Shown: positions 32,818 to 40,806 of the stretch, piece by piece
How positions within the stretch are numbered: the stretch's first letter is position 1
How the letters are laid out: every line of letters begins with the position of its first letter
Source: Mucilaginibacter sp. SG564
Lineage (GTDB): Bacteria > Bacteroidota > Bacteroidia > Sphingobacteriales > Sphingobacteriaceae
Reading direction: 5' to 3'
Assembly (NCBI RefSeq): GCF_013149275.1
Contig: NZ_JABGNA010000004.1
Span: 345,806-409,805 of the forward strand
DNA length: 64,000 nucleotides
The notes under the pieces: generated by a model
Told to the model about the DNA's origin: nothing
Databases searched by the model: none
What the model saw: only the letters and a program-made list of their open reading frames with translations
Made by a program: the position numbers and the translations under genes

Positions 32818-33825
32818 TTATTCCTGGTTTTCTAATATCAACCGAATTTTAACTTCCCCTGTCCTTACCTTTTCTATCGCCTCATTCATTTTAGAGAATG
32901 GCATAACCTCCACATCACTCTCTATATGATGCATTGCCGCAAAATCAAGCATATCTGTCATGTTCTTACAGCTACCCACATAATTTCCATAAATAGTTCG
33001 TTGAGCATAATCATATAGTAAGCCAAGGGCAATTGGCTGCTTTATCAAAGGCGAAGCCACTATGCAAAACTTTCCCTGTGGTTTAAGGAGCTTCAAAAAA
33101 GCATCCATATCGTATGGCGCATTCAACGTAGAAATAATAAAATCAAATTTCTTATTCAACGTTGATAAACTATCGGAGTTTGAGCTCAATATAAACTCCG
33201 CTCCTAACTGATTAATCATCTCTTTTTTTTGGGGAGAGTGAGAAAATGCATAAACCTGATGCCCCATTTTTTTTAAAAACCGGATTGCCAGCTGACCAAG
33301 GCCGCCAACCCCCAGAACACCAACAACAGAATTTACAGGCAACTGCGCTTTTTCAATTCCTGAATATACAGTAACACGAGATGACAGCAAAGGAACCGAG
33401 TTTACAGAGTGAAGTGCCGGCGGAAGCTTGAAGGCGAATCTGTTATCAACAACAATATGTTCGGCCAAACCGCCATAGCAATCCACACCAATTACTTTTT
33501 GCAGAGCACAGAATTGTTCGTTACCTGATTTACAGAACTCACACTCAAAACAAGCTTCTTGTTGGTACCCTATTCCAACGCGATCGCCAACTTTTAACGC
33601 AGTTACATCGGACCCGGTTTCTTCTACAATACCCACAATTTCGTGCCCTGGAACCAGCGGAAATTTTGTATCGCCCCAATCATTACTGATGATTTGAACA
33701 TCTCCCCTTGCAATAGAGCAATAAATAATTTTCACGCTTACCTCATTGCTGCCAACGTTTCTTTCATAATAAAATGGCTCTGCCTTTCCACCCTCTTCTT
33801 TAATTCCGTATGCTTTGATTCTCAT
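32818..33825 (-). CDS. Alcohol-dehydrogenase-like (MDR/CAD group) protein lacking catalytic zinc ligands
   Basis: 335 residues of the cinnamyl-alcohol-dehydrogenase type. The structural-zinc loop CFECEFCKSGNEQFC (Cys92, 95, 98, 106) and the cofactor loop GVLGVGGLGQLAIRF are intact. The catalytic-zinc site is not: the expected GICHSD motif reads SIARGD (Ala39 where Cys is normal), and the second ligand Cys in PLLC is Ser148 (PLLSSRVTVYSG), while His61 and Glu62 of PGHEIVG remain. It may bind no catalytic metal and act as a zinc-independent reductase, or be non-catalytic. It is coupled to a methyltransferase gene. Confidence 0.82.
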   Translation of the reverse strand: MRIKAYGIKEEGGKAEPFYYERNVGSNEVSVKIIYCSIARGDVQIISNDWGDTKFPLVPGHEIVGIVEETGSDVTALKVGDRVGIGYQQEACFECEFCKSGNEQFCALQKVIGVDCYGGLAEHIVVDNRFAFKLPPALHSVNSVPLLSSRVTVYSGIEKAQLPVNSVVGVLGVGGLGQLAIRFLKKMGHQVYAFSHSPQKKEMINQLGAEFILSSNSDSLSTLNKKFDFIISTLNAPYDMDAFLKLLKPQGKFCIVASPLIKQPIALGLLYDYAQRTIYGNYVGSCKNMTDMLDFAAMHHIESDVEVMPFSKMNEAIEKVRTGEVKIRLILENQE

Positions 33826-33841
33826 AACTATACTGATTATT

Positions 33842-34012
33842 TCATAGGTTTTTGATGTCTTTTACTACCAAATTAAGATCATTATCCGGTTGATGCACCC
33901 CTCCGCTTTTCATTTTATTAAAGATTACATCTGAAAGTTTATGCCTATACGATATAAAATGATCAAACGATACTTCTTCATCACCACAACAATGATAAAT
34001 ACAGGCTTTCAT
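33842..34012 (-). CDS. 56-residue ORF upstream of the alcohol-dehydrogenase-like gene
   Basis: An ATG at 34012 opens a 56-codon frame ending TGA at 33842-33844, 16 bp before the dehydrogenase start. The product starts MKACIYHCCGDEEVSFDHF and contains KSGGVHQPDNDLNLVVKDIKNL. MKACIY...GDEEV faintly recalls the N-terminus of medium-chain dehydrogenases, so it may be the remnant of one, or an independent small protein with a His-Cys-Cys stretch. No known family is recognised. Confidence 0.4.
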   Translation of the reverse strand: MKACIYHCCGDEEVSFDHFISYRHKLSDVIFNKMKSGGVHQPDNDLNLVVKDIKNL

Positions 34013-34132
34013 GTTTATTTAAAAGTAATCATAATATTTAAACACCTGAATAATTGAACATTAGTTATAAACAAACTTAGATTATCAGACTATCAGGATA
34101 ATAAGCCATCAAAAAGCGTGGATACATGAAAG

Positions 34133-34167
34133 CAAAAAAAATCCCCAGGCTTTTTGAGCCAGGGGAT
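34133..34167 (-). terminator. Rho-independent terminator of the GSII gene
   Basis: Stem ATCCCCAGGC (34141-34150) / GCCAGGGGAT (34158-34167) with one mismatch, followed on the minus strand by eight T. 30 bp after the glutamine synthetase stop. Confidence 0.8.
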
Positions 34168-34196
34168 CAGAATAATTAAAAGTATTTAAGAGGGGC

Positions 34197-35207
34197 TTAA
34201 ACTTTAGCAGATTTTACTGTTTTGATGATCACTGCAGCTACTTTGTATGGATCGGCAGCTGAGTTAGGGCGACGATCTTCCAGGTAACCACTCCAGTTGT
34301 GATCAACTGCATAAAGTGGAATACGGATAGAAGCACCACGATCAGATACGCCATAGCTAAAGTCATGGATTGAAGCAGTTTCATGTTTACCGGTTAAACG
34401 TTGATCGTTATCAGCACCATAAACAGCGATACATTCTTTTACTGCCGGACGGAAAGCTTCGCAAACGGCTTCGAATTTCTCTTTACTATTTGCTGTACGT
34501 AATAATGTGTTTGAGAAGTTAGCGTGCATACCAGAACCATTCCAGTCTAACTGACCTAATGGTTTGCAATGCCAGTTGATAGCAACACCATAGCTTTCGC
34601 CAATTCTTTCTAATAAATAACGGGCAACCCAAATCTGGTCACCTGCTTCTTTAGCACCTTTAGCAAAGATCTGGAATTCCCACTGACCTGCAGCTACTTC
34701 GGCGTTGATACCTTCAACATTTAAACCAGCTTCTAAACATACGTCTAAGTGCTCTTCAACAATTTCGCGACCGAAAGCATTGTTAGCACCTACTGAACAA
34801 TAGTATGGGCCTTGCGGGCCTGGGTAACCACCTTGTGGGAAACCAAGTGGTTTGTCGGTTTTAGGATCCCATAAAAAATATTCTTGCTCAAAACCAAACC
34901 AAAAATCGTTATCGTCATCCTGAATAAGCGCACGACCATTTGACTCGTGAGGTTTACCGGTTGAATCCAACACTTCGCACATTACCAGGTAAGCATCTTT
35001 TCTTTGTGGATCTGGAACGGTAAAAACTGGTTTCAGGATACAATCAGATGAGCCACCTGGTGCTTGTTCAGTTGATGAACCATCAAAGCTCCAGTTATCT
35101 AAATCTTCAACTTTACCGCTGAAGCTTTTAACAATTTTGGTTTTGCTGCGCAGGCTTTGTGTTGGTTTGTACCCATCAAGCCAAATGTACTCAAGTTTAG
35201 TTGCCAT
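34197..35207 (-). CDS. glnA: Glutamine synthetase, eukaryotic-type (GSII)
   Basis: 336 residues, the compact GSII size. EYIWLDGYKPTQSLRSKTKI opens the protein, then WSFDGSSTEQAPGGSSDCIL, FGFEQEYFLWDP (metal-binding Glu), GPYYCSVGANNAFGREIVEEH, NAEVAAGQWEFQIF, NWHCKPLGQLDWNGSGMHANFS and ASIHDFSYGVSDRGASIRIP. It makes glutamine from glutamate and ammonia with ATP and forms decamers. It is monocistronic with a clear terminator and a 373-bp A+T-rich upstream region. Confidence 0.95.
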   Translation of the reverse strand: MATKLEYIWLDGYKPTQSLRSKTKIVKSFSGKVEDLDNWSFDGSSTEQAPGGSSDCILKPVFTVPDPQRKDAYLVMCEVLDSTGKPHESNGRALIQDDDNDFWFGFEQEYFLWDPKTDKPLGFPQGGYPGPQGPYYCSVGANNAFGREIVEEHLDVCLEAGLNVEGINAEVAAGQWEFQIFAKGAKEAGDQIWVARYLLERIGESYGVAINWHCKPLGQLDWNGSGMHANFSNTLLRTANSKEKFEAVCEAFRPAVKECIAVYGADNDQRLTGKHETASIHDFSYGVSDRGASIRIPLYAVDHNWSGYLEDRRPNSAADPYKVAAVIIKTVKSAKV

Positions 35208-35580
35208 TTTTAAGTTAGTTTGTAAAATTTATGGTTCTAATAATAGTTTTATCTGTTATTCGACTAATTATGAAGGCGAATTTAAATTATTTTTATAAAA
35301 ATCATTATAAAATTGTGATTTTTTTATAAATTTTTTCAACAAACCACATTTTAACAGGCCAAATACGTAAAAAAACACGCAATAAAAGTCAATTTTATCA
35401 TTTTCGCATTTTCACAACCAAAAACAACTTGTTTTTTATCAAAAATGCAAAAAATCAAAAAATAGCGTATTTATACCATGAAATCACGGCATCAATCTGG
35501 GTAAAAGGCATTACAATGTAACTAATTATAAAATTAGTTATTAATAAAATAAAGTAGAAATAACGATAATGAACGGGGGC
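35208..35580. other. A+T-rich intergenic region upstream of GSII
   Basis: No gene is seen. It contains an A+T-rich palindrome TAACTAATT/AATTAGTTA (35519-35540) and long A/T tracts around 35278-35340 that probably belong to the glnA upstream region. A convincing TAnnTTTG box was not found. Confidence 0.5.
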
Positions 35581-37038
35581 TTAATCACTGAGCTTTCGGG
35601 ATACATTTCTGAGCGCAATATCAAGCTGTTCGGTAGAGTACAATAAATATTTTTTTGATTTCAAAAACTCCGCGTCTGTAATATCTTTCATCAAATCAAG
35701 TAACCCCATTATATTAGCCACGTGCTTTCGTACTTCGTGAGAATTTATAAAAGCAAGCTCTTGCTTTTGGGCAGAGTATAATAACTTTTCATAGTGCCGT
35801 TTCTGCCTGCTCGCTCTATAAAATATACCTATAACAATAACCGTTAAAACTGCCAATGCTATAATAAACCACAACCATAACTGTTCGCGTTTAAAAGCAA
35901 GCAGGTTTTTATAATACAAACCCTGTACATCTTTAACTCTAACCTGCGCCGATACATTGCCCACCTGGGTAACCTCGTCTAAATTTTGTTTGGATTGCTC
36001 CAGCGCCAGTTCAAAATTATGGGCGGCCAGTGTGGGATTATTCCTTATTTGAGCAATTTGACCTAACATTTCGTACAGACGATATTTTACTCCCGGATGA
36101 TTTTGTTTTTCTTGCTCTTTTACCAATTGATCGATAATGTTTTTTGCCCGGTCTGCCTGTCCGTTTTTAATATAAGCTGTAGTCAATTGCATTAAATCAA
36201 AATCGGTTTTAACGTATTTTGTATCTTTTAATAAAACATTGATAACTGATATCGTTGCAGTATAGCGATGCTCCAGTAGTAACAGATAATAACCTGTTCG
36301 CTTCTGAAAAGAGTATAACTTACGATGCTGATTTTCCGGACTGTATAACCGATTGTGATAAACTTTTAAAGAATCGTAATTCTCCAACCGAAAATAGTTT
36401 TCGGCCTTGTTAAAATTGATGATGGTATAAAATATGGGATAATCAAGCTTGTTTTCATTAATGATATGCTGAGCTTTATCTAAAGAAGATATCGACTGAA
36501 TATAAAGCTCGTTCGCGCAATACAAATCAGAAATGTTTATATACAGGGCAACTTCTAAAGATGGATCGTTCAGTTTTTGAACTTCTTGTTTAACCAGTTC
36601 ATAATAGTAGCTGGCCTCAATAGGATTACCCTCATCTGTTTGTGTAAAGGCTAAATTTGTATAAAAAGCACTTGGTAAAAAATGATCCGGGGTATTCTGA
36701 GCAGCTTCAACAGCTCCAATTAGGTATTTTTTGGCCCTGTCATACCTCGAAACTCTGGCGTTGAATATGGCATCAGTAAATAAAAGAAAAGCTTTTTTAT
36801 TCTCAAAATCATACTTTGAAAGAGAATCAATTACAATGTTCCGCTTTTTCGCAATTTCGGTTTGGGATGCCCCAAGCCCGTACTTGATGTACTCCATGAT
36901 CTTCCGATCACGGGTTATAACATCTTTTATATGAATAAAATCAACAAGGCTATCTTTTTCTGTGTGTACCTGCGCAAAACTTTGACAGTAATAACTCCCC
37001 AACAGCAACAATAAGACCAACCGCAGTACTCGTATCAT
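35581..37038 (-). CDS. TPR protein with membrane segment and HisKA-like dimerisation end, no ATPase domain
   Basis: 485 residues from the ATG at 37038; an in-frame GTG further up is rejected because MIRVLRLVLLLLLGSYYCQSFAQ is a complete signal peptide. The periplasmic part (about 30-370) is helical with TPR-like repeats. A membrane helix LWLWFIIALAVLTVIVIGIFY (about 378-398) follows. After a short linker the cytoplasmic end reads INSHEVRKHVANIMGLLDLM, an H-box like that of histidine kinases (His434), and stops 51 residues later. No N, G1 or G2 box of a HATPase domain follows, so it cannot autophosphorylate. Confidence 0.78.
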   Translation of the reverse strand: MIRVLRLVLLLLLGSYYCQSFAQVHTEKDSLVDFIHIKDVITRDRKIMEYIKYGLGASQTEIAKKRNIVIDSLSKYDFENKKAFLLFTDAIFNARVSRYDRAKKYLIGAVEAAQNTPDHFLPSAFYTNLAFTQTDEGNPIEASYYYELVKQEVQKLNDPSLEVALYINISDLYCANELYIQSISSLDKAQHIINENKLDYPIFYTIINFNKAENYFRLENYDSLKVYHNRLYSPENQHRKLYSFQKRTGYYLLLLEHRYTATISVINVLLKDTKYVKTDFDLMQLTTAYIKNGQADRAKNIIDQLVKEQEKQNHPGVKYRLYEMLGQIAQIRNNPTLAAHNFELALEQSKQNLDEVTQVGNVSAQVRVKDVQGLYYKNLLAFKREQLWLWFIIALAVLTVIVIGIFYRASRQKRHYEKLLYSAQKQELAFINSHEVRKHVANIMGLLDLMKDITDAEFLKSKKYLLYSTEQLDIALRNVSRKLSD

Positions 37039-37095
37039 GCAAACGCTATTTTCATATAAAGTCAACCGCACTTCATAACAATTAACGCTCCTTTA

Positions 37096-37815
37096 TTAAC
37101 TGTCAAACTTTTCAAGCTGCTTTAAAAGTGTTTCAAAGTCCTTAGGATACGGAGCATGTATGGTAACCTCTGTTTCAGGATTTATCTTAAAGGTAACCTC
37201 ATAGGCATGCAGAGCAAAGCGTTTCATGATAGGTTGTTCTTCCTGATCTTTACCCAGGTGGTATTTGCGTTTTATTTTCGACAGAAAAACCGGCTCGCCT
37301 TTGTACATTTCATCACCGGCAATGGATGCTCTTTGTGTAGCCAGGTGTATACGGATCTGGTGCATACGCCCGGTAACCGGCCGACATTCTACCAAAGTAT
37401 AATGCTTAAAGTATTTTAACGACTGAAACCAGGTTTCAGCCCTTTTGCCATCTTGCCTGCTTATAGTCACGTTGCCTTTCCCTACATTCAAAATAGGCAG
37501 ATCAACCAGCAGATTATCAAATGTGTGGGTACCATCAATAATCGCATGATAAACTTTTTTTACCTGGCGCTTTTCAAACTGCATGGATACAAAGCGATAA
37601 GCTTCGGGATTTTTGGCGATAATAAGCGCTCCTGAAGTTTCCTTATCCAAACGGTGACATATCTGCGCATCATCTGAGTAAGCTTTTGCCAAGCGCAATA
37701 AATTAATCTCACCCCCCTCCCGCTCGTCAAGCGAACTCAAAAAAGGTGGCTTGTTCACCACAATCACATCATCATTCTCAAATAATATCAGGTCGGCAAA
37801 TTTTGGAAACTTCAT
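37096..37815 (-). CDS. RluA-family pseudouridine synthase
   Basis: 239 residues. The catalytic motif is ICHRLDKETSGALIIAK (Asp in HRLDKETSG) and other family stretches are VNKPPFLSSLDE, YKHYTLVECRPVTGRMHQIRIHLA and FALHAYEVTF. It isomerises uridine in rRNA or tRNA. It has no S4 domain. A TATTTTTG -7 box lies 19 nt upstream of the ATG. Confidence 0.92.
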   Translation of the reverse strand: MKFPKFADLILFENDDVIVVNKPPFLSSLDEREGGEINLLRLAKAYSDDAQICHRLDKETSGALIIAKNPEAYRFVSMQFEKRQVKKVYHAIIDGTHTFDNLLVDLPILNVGKGNVTISRQDGKRAETWFQSLKYFKHYTLVECRPVTGRMHQIRIHLATQRASIAGDEMYKGEPVFLSKIKRKYHLGKDQEEQPIMKRFALHAYEVTFKINPETEVTIHAPYPKDFETLLKQLEKFDS

Positions 37816-37833
37816 ACTTTAAAATATAGCCGA

Positions 37834-37841
37834 CAAAAATA
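37834..37841 (-). promoter_or_regulatory. Putative -7 box TATTTTTG of the RluA-family gene
   Basis: TAnnTTTG match on the minus strand, 18 nt before the ATG at 37815. Confidence 0.4.
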
Positions 37842-37956
37842 CGGTTTATAATCTAAACTGGGCTCAGGGTGTTTAGCATAAAACAGCATTTGTTAATCCA
37901 CTGTAAAACAAACATTAACTATAGTGGTTACTTAATCATCTATTTAAAAAGACAAC

Positions 37957-38418
37957 ATGAGTGATAACGCAACAAAACCCAACGAAAAAGGATTTTTTGA
38001 AAAGGTTAAAGAAACAATTGAAGAATTTTGGGACAGCACCAAAGACAAAGCCGAAGAATTAAAAGATAAAGCCGAAGACCAAATAGATGCCCTGAAAGAA
38101 AAAGCCACGGACAAAAAGGCAGCCATTGCTAAAAAAACAACTGTAGCTAAGAAAGCTGTAGTCAAAAAAGCAGATAGCGCAGCTACTAAAGTAAAAACAG
38201 CAGCAACTGAGGTAAAAGCTAAAGCCGATGCAAAAGTAAAAGATGAGAAAGCTGCCGTAAAAAAGACGGTAGCGAATGTTAAAGCCAAAGTGTCGGCAAA
38301 AGCAAAGGAAGCAAGTGATACCGCCAAGGCAAAAGTTACTGATGCTAAAAAAGCAGTGGCAGCAAAAACAGCCAAAGCAGCTACTACTGTTAAGAAAAAA
38401 GCTGATAGCGCTAAATAA
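37957..38418 (+). CDS. Small charged protein with histone-H1-like Ala/Lys tail
   Basis: 153 residues. The N-terminal 50 (MSDNATKPNEKGFFEKVKETIEEFWD) are acidic and amphipathic helical, with EKGFFEKVKE shared with the next gene. Residues 55-153 are almost only Ala, Lys, Val, Thr and Asp in AAK-type repeats, like bacterial histone-H1 homologues or LEA/apolipophorin-like helical proteins. There is no signal peptide. It could bind DNA through the basic tail or act as a stress protein; this cannot be decided. The complementary strand also has a long frame, which is an artefact of the biased composition. A terminator follows. Confidence 0.72.
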   Translation: MSDNATKPNEKGFFEKVKETIEEFWDSTKDKAEELKDKAEDQIDALKEKATDKKAAIAKKTTVAKKAVVKKADSAATKVKTAATEVKAKADAKVKDEKAAVKKTVANVKAKVSAKAKEASDTAKAKVTDAKKAVAAKTAKAATTVKKKADSAK

Positions 38419-38442
38419 GGCTCATAGCAAAAGCTTTTAACT

Positions 38443-38477
38443 AAGGCGGTGGGAAATAATCCCATCGCCTTTTTTTG
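38443..38477 (+). terminator. Rho-independent terminator
   Basis: AAGGCGGTGGGA (38443-38454) pairs with TCCCATCGCCTT (38460-38471, one wobble) followed by a T-run. Confidence 0.85.
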
Positions 38478-38589
38478 TTATGTTTTATAGCAAAATATAT
38501 AACATAAATAATTAAATAGATTGTAAAATAAATTTTAACTTTAATTTGAAAATACCTAAAAATCAATCATTCATATTCAAAAAAACATC

Positions 38590-38817
38590 ATGAGCACACC
38601 GAACGAACCAGAAGAAGAAAAAGGCTTTTTTGATAAGATCAAAGAATCTGCCGGAGAATTGTGGGAAAACGCCAAGGATAAAGTTGAAGAGGAATTTGAT
38701 GAACTAAAGGAAAAAGCCTCAGATTTTACAGGCGACAAAATAAAAGGCGTGGTTGACGATTTAGAAGCCAAAGCAGGCGACAAATTGAAAGATATTACCG
38801 GCAAATTCACCGGCTAA
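38590..38817 (+). CDS. Small acidic helical protein, paralogue of the upstream N-terminal domain
   Basis: 75 residues: MSTPNEPEEEKGFFDKIKES then AGELWENAKDKVEEEFDELKEKASDF and a C-terminal DDLEAKAGDKLKDITGKFTG. It matches the N-terminal part of the gene at 37957-38418 (EKGFFxKxKExxxExW) but lacks the basic tail. Heptad-like helical pattern, no membrane segment. Similar to CsbD/YtxH-style stress proteins only by composition. Has its own terminator. Confidence 0.72.
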   Translation: MSTPNEPEEEKGFFDKIKESAGELWENAKDKVEEEFDELKEKASDFTGDKIKGVVDDLEAKAGDKLKDITGKFTG

Positions 38818-38836
38818 AAAGCGAAAGTGGCCTTAC

Positions 38837-38875
38837 AAAAAAAGCGACAAGAAGATAATCTTGTCGCTTTTTTTA
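38837..38875. terminator. Bidirectional terminator
   Basis: GCGACAAG (38844-38851) pairs with CTTGTCGC (38860-38867), with A-run before and T-run after. It serves the small acidic protein gene and, on the other strand, the response regulator gene. Confidence 0.85.
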
Positions 38876-38893
38876 TTTTATTAAAACGATGTA

Positions 38894-39583
38894 TTAAGCT
38901 TCAAACTTATAGCCTACACCTTTTACTGTGGCAACGCAGTCATCGCCTAATTTTTCACGCAGTTTGCGGATGTGTACATCTATGGTACGGTTAGTAACCA
39001 CCACAGAATCTTCCCAGATATTTTTCAGGATCACCTCACGGGTATACACTTTACCAGGTTTTGAGGCTAACAGGTAAAGTAATTCAAACTCTTTTTTAGC
39101 CAATACCACCTTAACACCATTCTTGTAAACCAGGTATGCCTCACGGTCAATAACCAGGTCGCCAATTTCCAGTTTGTTATCCGGGGTATCTTCGGCAGGG
39201 GCATTGCGGCGCAGGATGGCGTTTATACGGCTTACCAAGGCTCGGGGCTTTATTGGTTTGGCTATATAATCATCAGCACCCACGTTAAAACCAGCAATTT
39301 CAGAATATTCCTCGCTACGGGCAGTTAAAAACACCATAAAAGTATTTTTAAACTCGGGCATAGTACGCATAATACGGCAAGCCTCGATGCCATCCATTTT
39401 CGGCATCATGATATCCAACACAATAAGATCAGGTAAAGATTTTTTTGCTTCTGCAACAGCTTCCTGTCCGTTGCGGGCCAAAAACACCTGATAACCTTCT
39501 TTTTTCAGATTATATTCTATCAGCTCTAAAATGTCCGGTTCATCATCAACAATAAGTATTTTCTGTTTTGAAGAGTTGCTCAT
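38894..39583 (-). CDS. OmpR/PhoB-family response regulator
   Basis: 229 residues. Receiver domain 8-122: acidic pocket DDE (Asp13, Asp14), phospho-acceptor Asp57 in LIVLDIMMPKMDG, Thr87 and Lys109 (YIAKPIKP). Winged-helix output domain about 135-229 with FELLYLLASKPGKVYTRE and RTIDVHIRKLREKLG, and the terminal GVGYKFE. No sensor kinase gene is adjacent, so it is orphan within the window. Confidence 0.92.
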   Translation of the reverse strand: MSNSSKQKILIVDDEPDILELIEYNLKKEGYQVFLARNGQEAVAEAKKSLPDLIVLDIMMPKMDGIEACRIMRTMPEFKNTFMVFLTARSEEYSEIAGFNVGADDYIAKPIKPRALVSRINAILRRNAPAEDTPDNKLEIGDLVIDREAYLVYKNGVKVVLAKKEFELLYLLASKPGKVYTREVILKNIWEDSVVVTNRTIDVHIRKLREKLGDDCVATVKGVGYKFEA

Positions 39584-39680
39584 GGCACGTTAAATTTTTT
39601 GTATAAAAGTATACGCTTTACAAAAGCTAAAAGTTAAGTCAATATTAACAAATTGTTAAAGGTTACCTTATATTAACGAT

Positions 39681-40805
39681 TTATTGAGGCTTACTAAATG
39701 TTTTGTTTAAAAAAGCTTCAAGATCGGCGCCTGTGATGTTCTTTGCAACTATATTTCCCTGTGGATCAATGATAAAATTTGATGGAATAGCCTCAATATG
39801 ATACAGCGCTTCTGTTGGCCCTTCAAATCCTTTCAGATCCGAGCCGTGTGCCCAGGTCAGTTTATCATCATCGATAGCCTTTTTCCAGGCCGGTGTTTCT
39901 TTATCTAAAGATACACCCAGAATGTTAAATCCTTTTGATTTAAAGGCATTGTACTGCTTTACCACATTAGGGTTTTCCTGGCGGCAGGGCATACACCATG
40001 ATGCCCAAAAATCAATCATCACGTATTTACCTTTATAATCAGATAGCTTTATGGGTTTACCATCAATGCCGCCAATTGTAAAGTCGGGTGCTTTATGACC
40101 AACTGAAACAGGCTTGGCTTTTTCCATTTGTTTGATGAATTGCTGTACCCCCGGATTATCCTGAAAGCTGCCTTTAATCTCATCGGCATAAGCCACCAAC
40201 TGCGGTTCATATTTATATACATCCAGAGAAGTAGCAGCGTAAAAACCAGCCAGTGACTTTTTATTGTCGTTCACAAATTTGAGCACCGCGGTACCATAGT
40301 CGGCCATATTTTTTTGAAATATGGGCATGTATACCTTCAGCAACGAATCAGATTGTTTACCCAATGCCTGCGACTTTTCCTGATATTCGGCAACTACCTT
40401 ATTGTTTTTTTCGCCGTAAAAATTACTGATCTTGTTAAACTCCTTGATCTTATCAGAATCATCAGAGCCGGTAATTATATAAGAGTGAGTATTATCTTTC
40501 AGATCTGTACTAAAATCAATATCATCGCCATTTTTGGCTATCAGGTCATATATGGCATCGCTTACCCGCAGTTTATATAAATTGGAATAAAGCGTTTGGT
40601 GCTTGAACTGAAATTTACCATTTTCACTTAAAGTGGTTGAGTCGATGACTTTTACCTGCGAGCTATCGGCTTCTAACAGGTATACCATTTTCAAAGCCGC
40701 GGGATTCTTGATAACTCCCGAAATAGTAAAGGAAGATTTATCCTTACATGAAAATAAGAAAATGGCCAGTAAAAATACACCTGATGCAATGATGCGGTTC
40801 TTCAT
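39681..40805 (-). CDS. TlpA-like thiol-disulfide oxidoreductase lipoprotein with DUF4369
   Basis: 374 residues. Signal with lipobox FLFSC (Cys20) then KDKSS. Residues 25-110 look like the DUF4369 beta-domain (FTISGVIKNPAALKMVYLLE). The C-terminal 140 residues are a thioredoxin fold: GHKAPDFTIGGIDGKPIKLSDYKG, DFWASWCMPCRQENP with redox Cys pair, and EAIPSNFIIDPQGNIV with the cis-Pro. It is a periplasmic reductase or resuscitating thioredoxin. It starts one base after gatB and is probably co-transcribed. Confidence 0.9.
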   Translation of the reverse strand: MKNRIIASGVFLLAIFLFSCKDKSSFTISGVIKNPAALKMVYLLEADSSQVKVIDSTTLSENGKFQFKHQTLYSNLYKLRVSDAIYDLIAKNGDDIDFSTDLKDNTHSYIITGSDDSDKIKEFNKISNFYGEKNNKVVAEYQEKSQALGKQSDSLLKVYMPIFQKNMADYGTAVLKFVNDNKKSLAGFYAATSLDVYKYEPQLVAYADEIKGSFQDNPGVQQFIKQMEKAKPVSVGHKAPDFTIGGIDGKPIKLSDYKGKYVMIDFWASWCMPCRQENPNVVKQYNAFKSKGFNILGVSLDKETPAWKKAIDDDKLTWAHGSDLKGFEGPTEALYHIEAIPSNFIIDPQGNIVAKNITGADLEAFLNKTFSKPQ

Positions 40806-40806
40806 T

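Noticed and set aside
37944..38465. 173-codon frame on the minus strand opposite the Ala/Lys-rich gene
   Set aside because: Mirror of the repetitive coding sequence; low-complexity Ala/Phe/Ser product with no start context, while the plus-strand gene has a paralogue and terminator.
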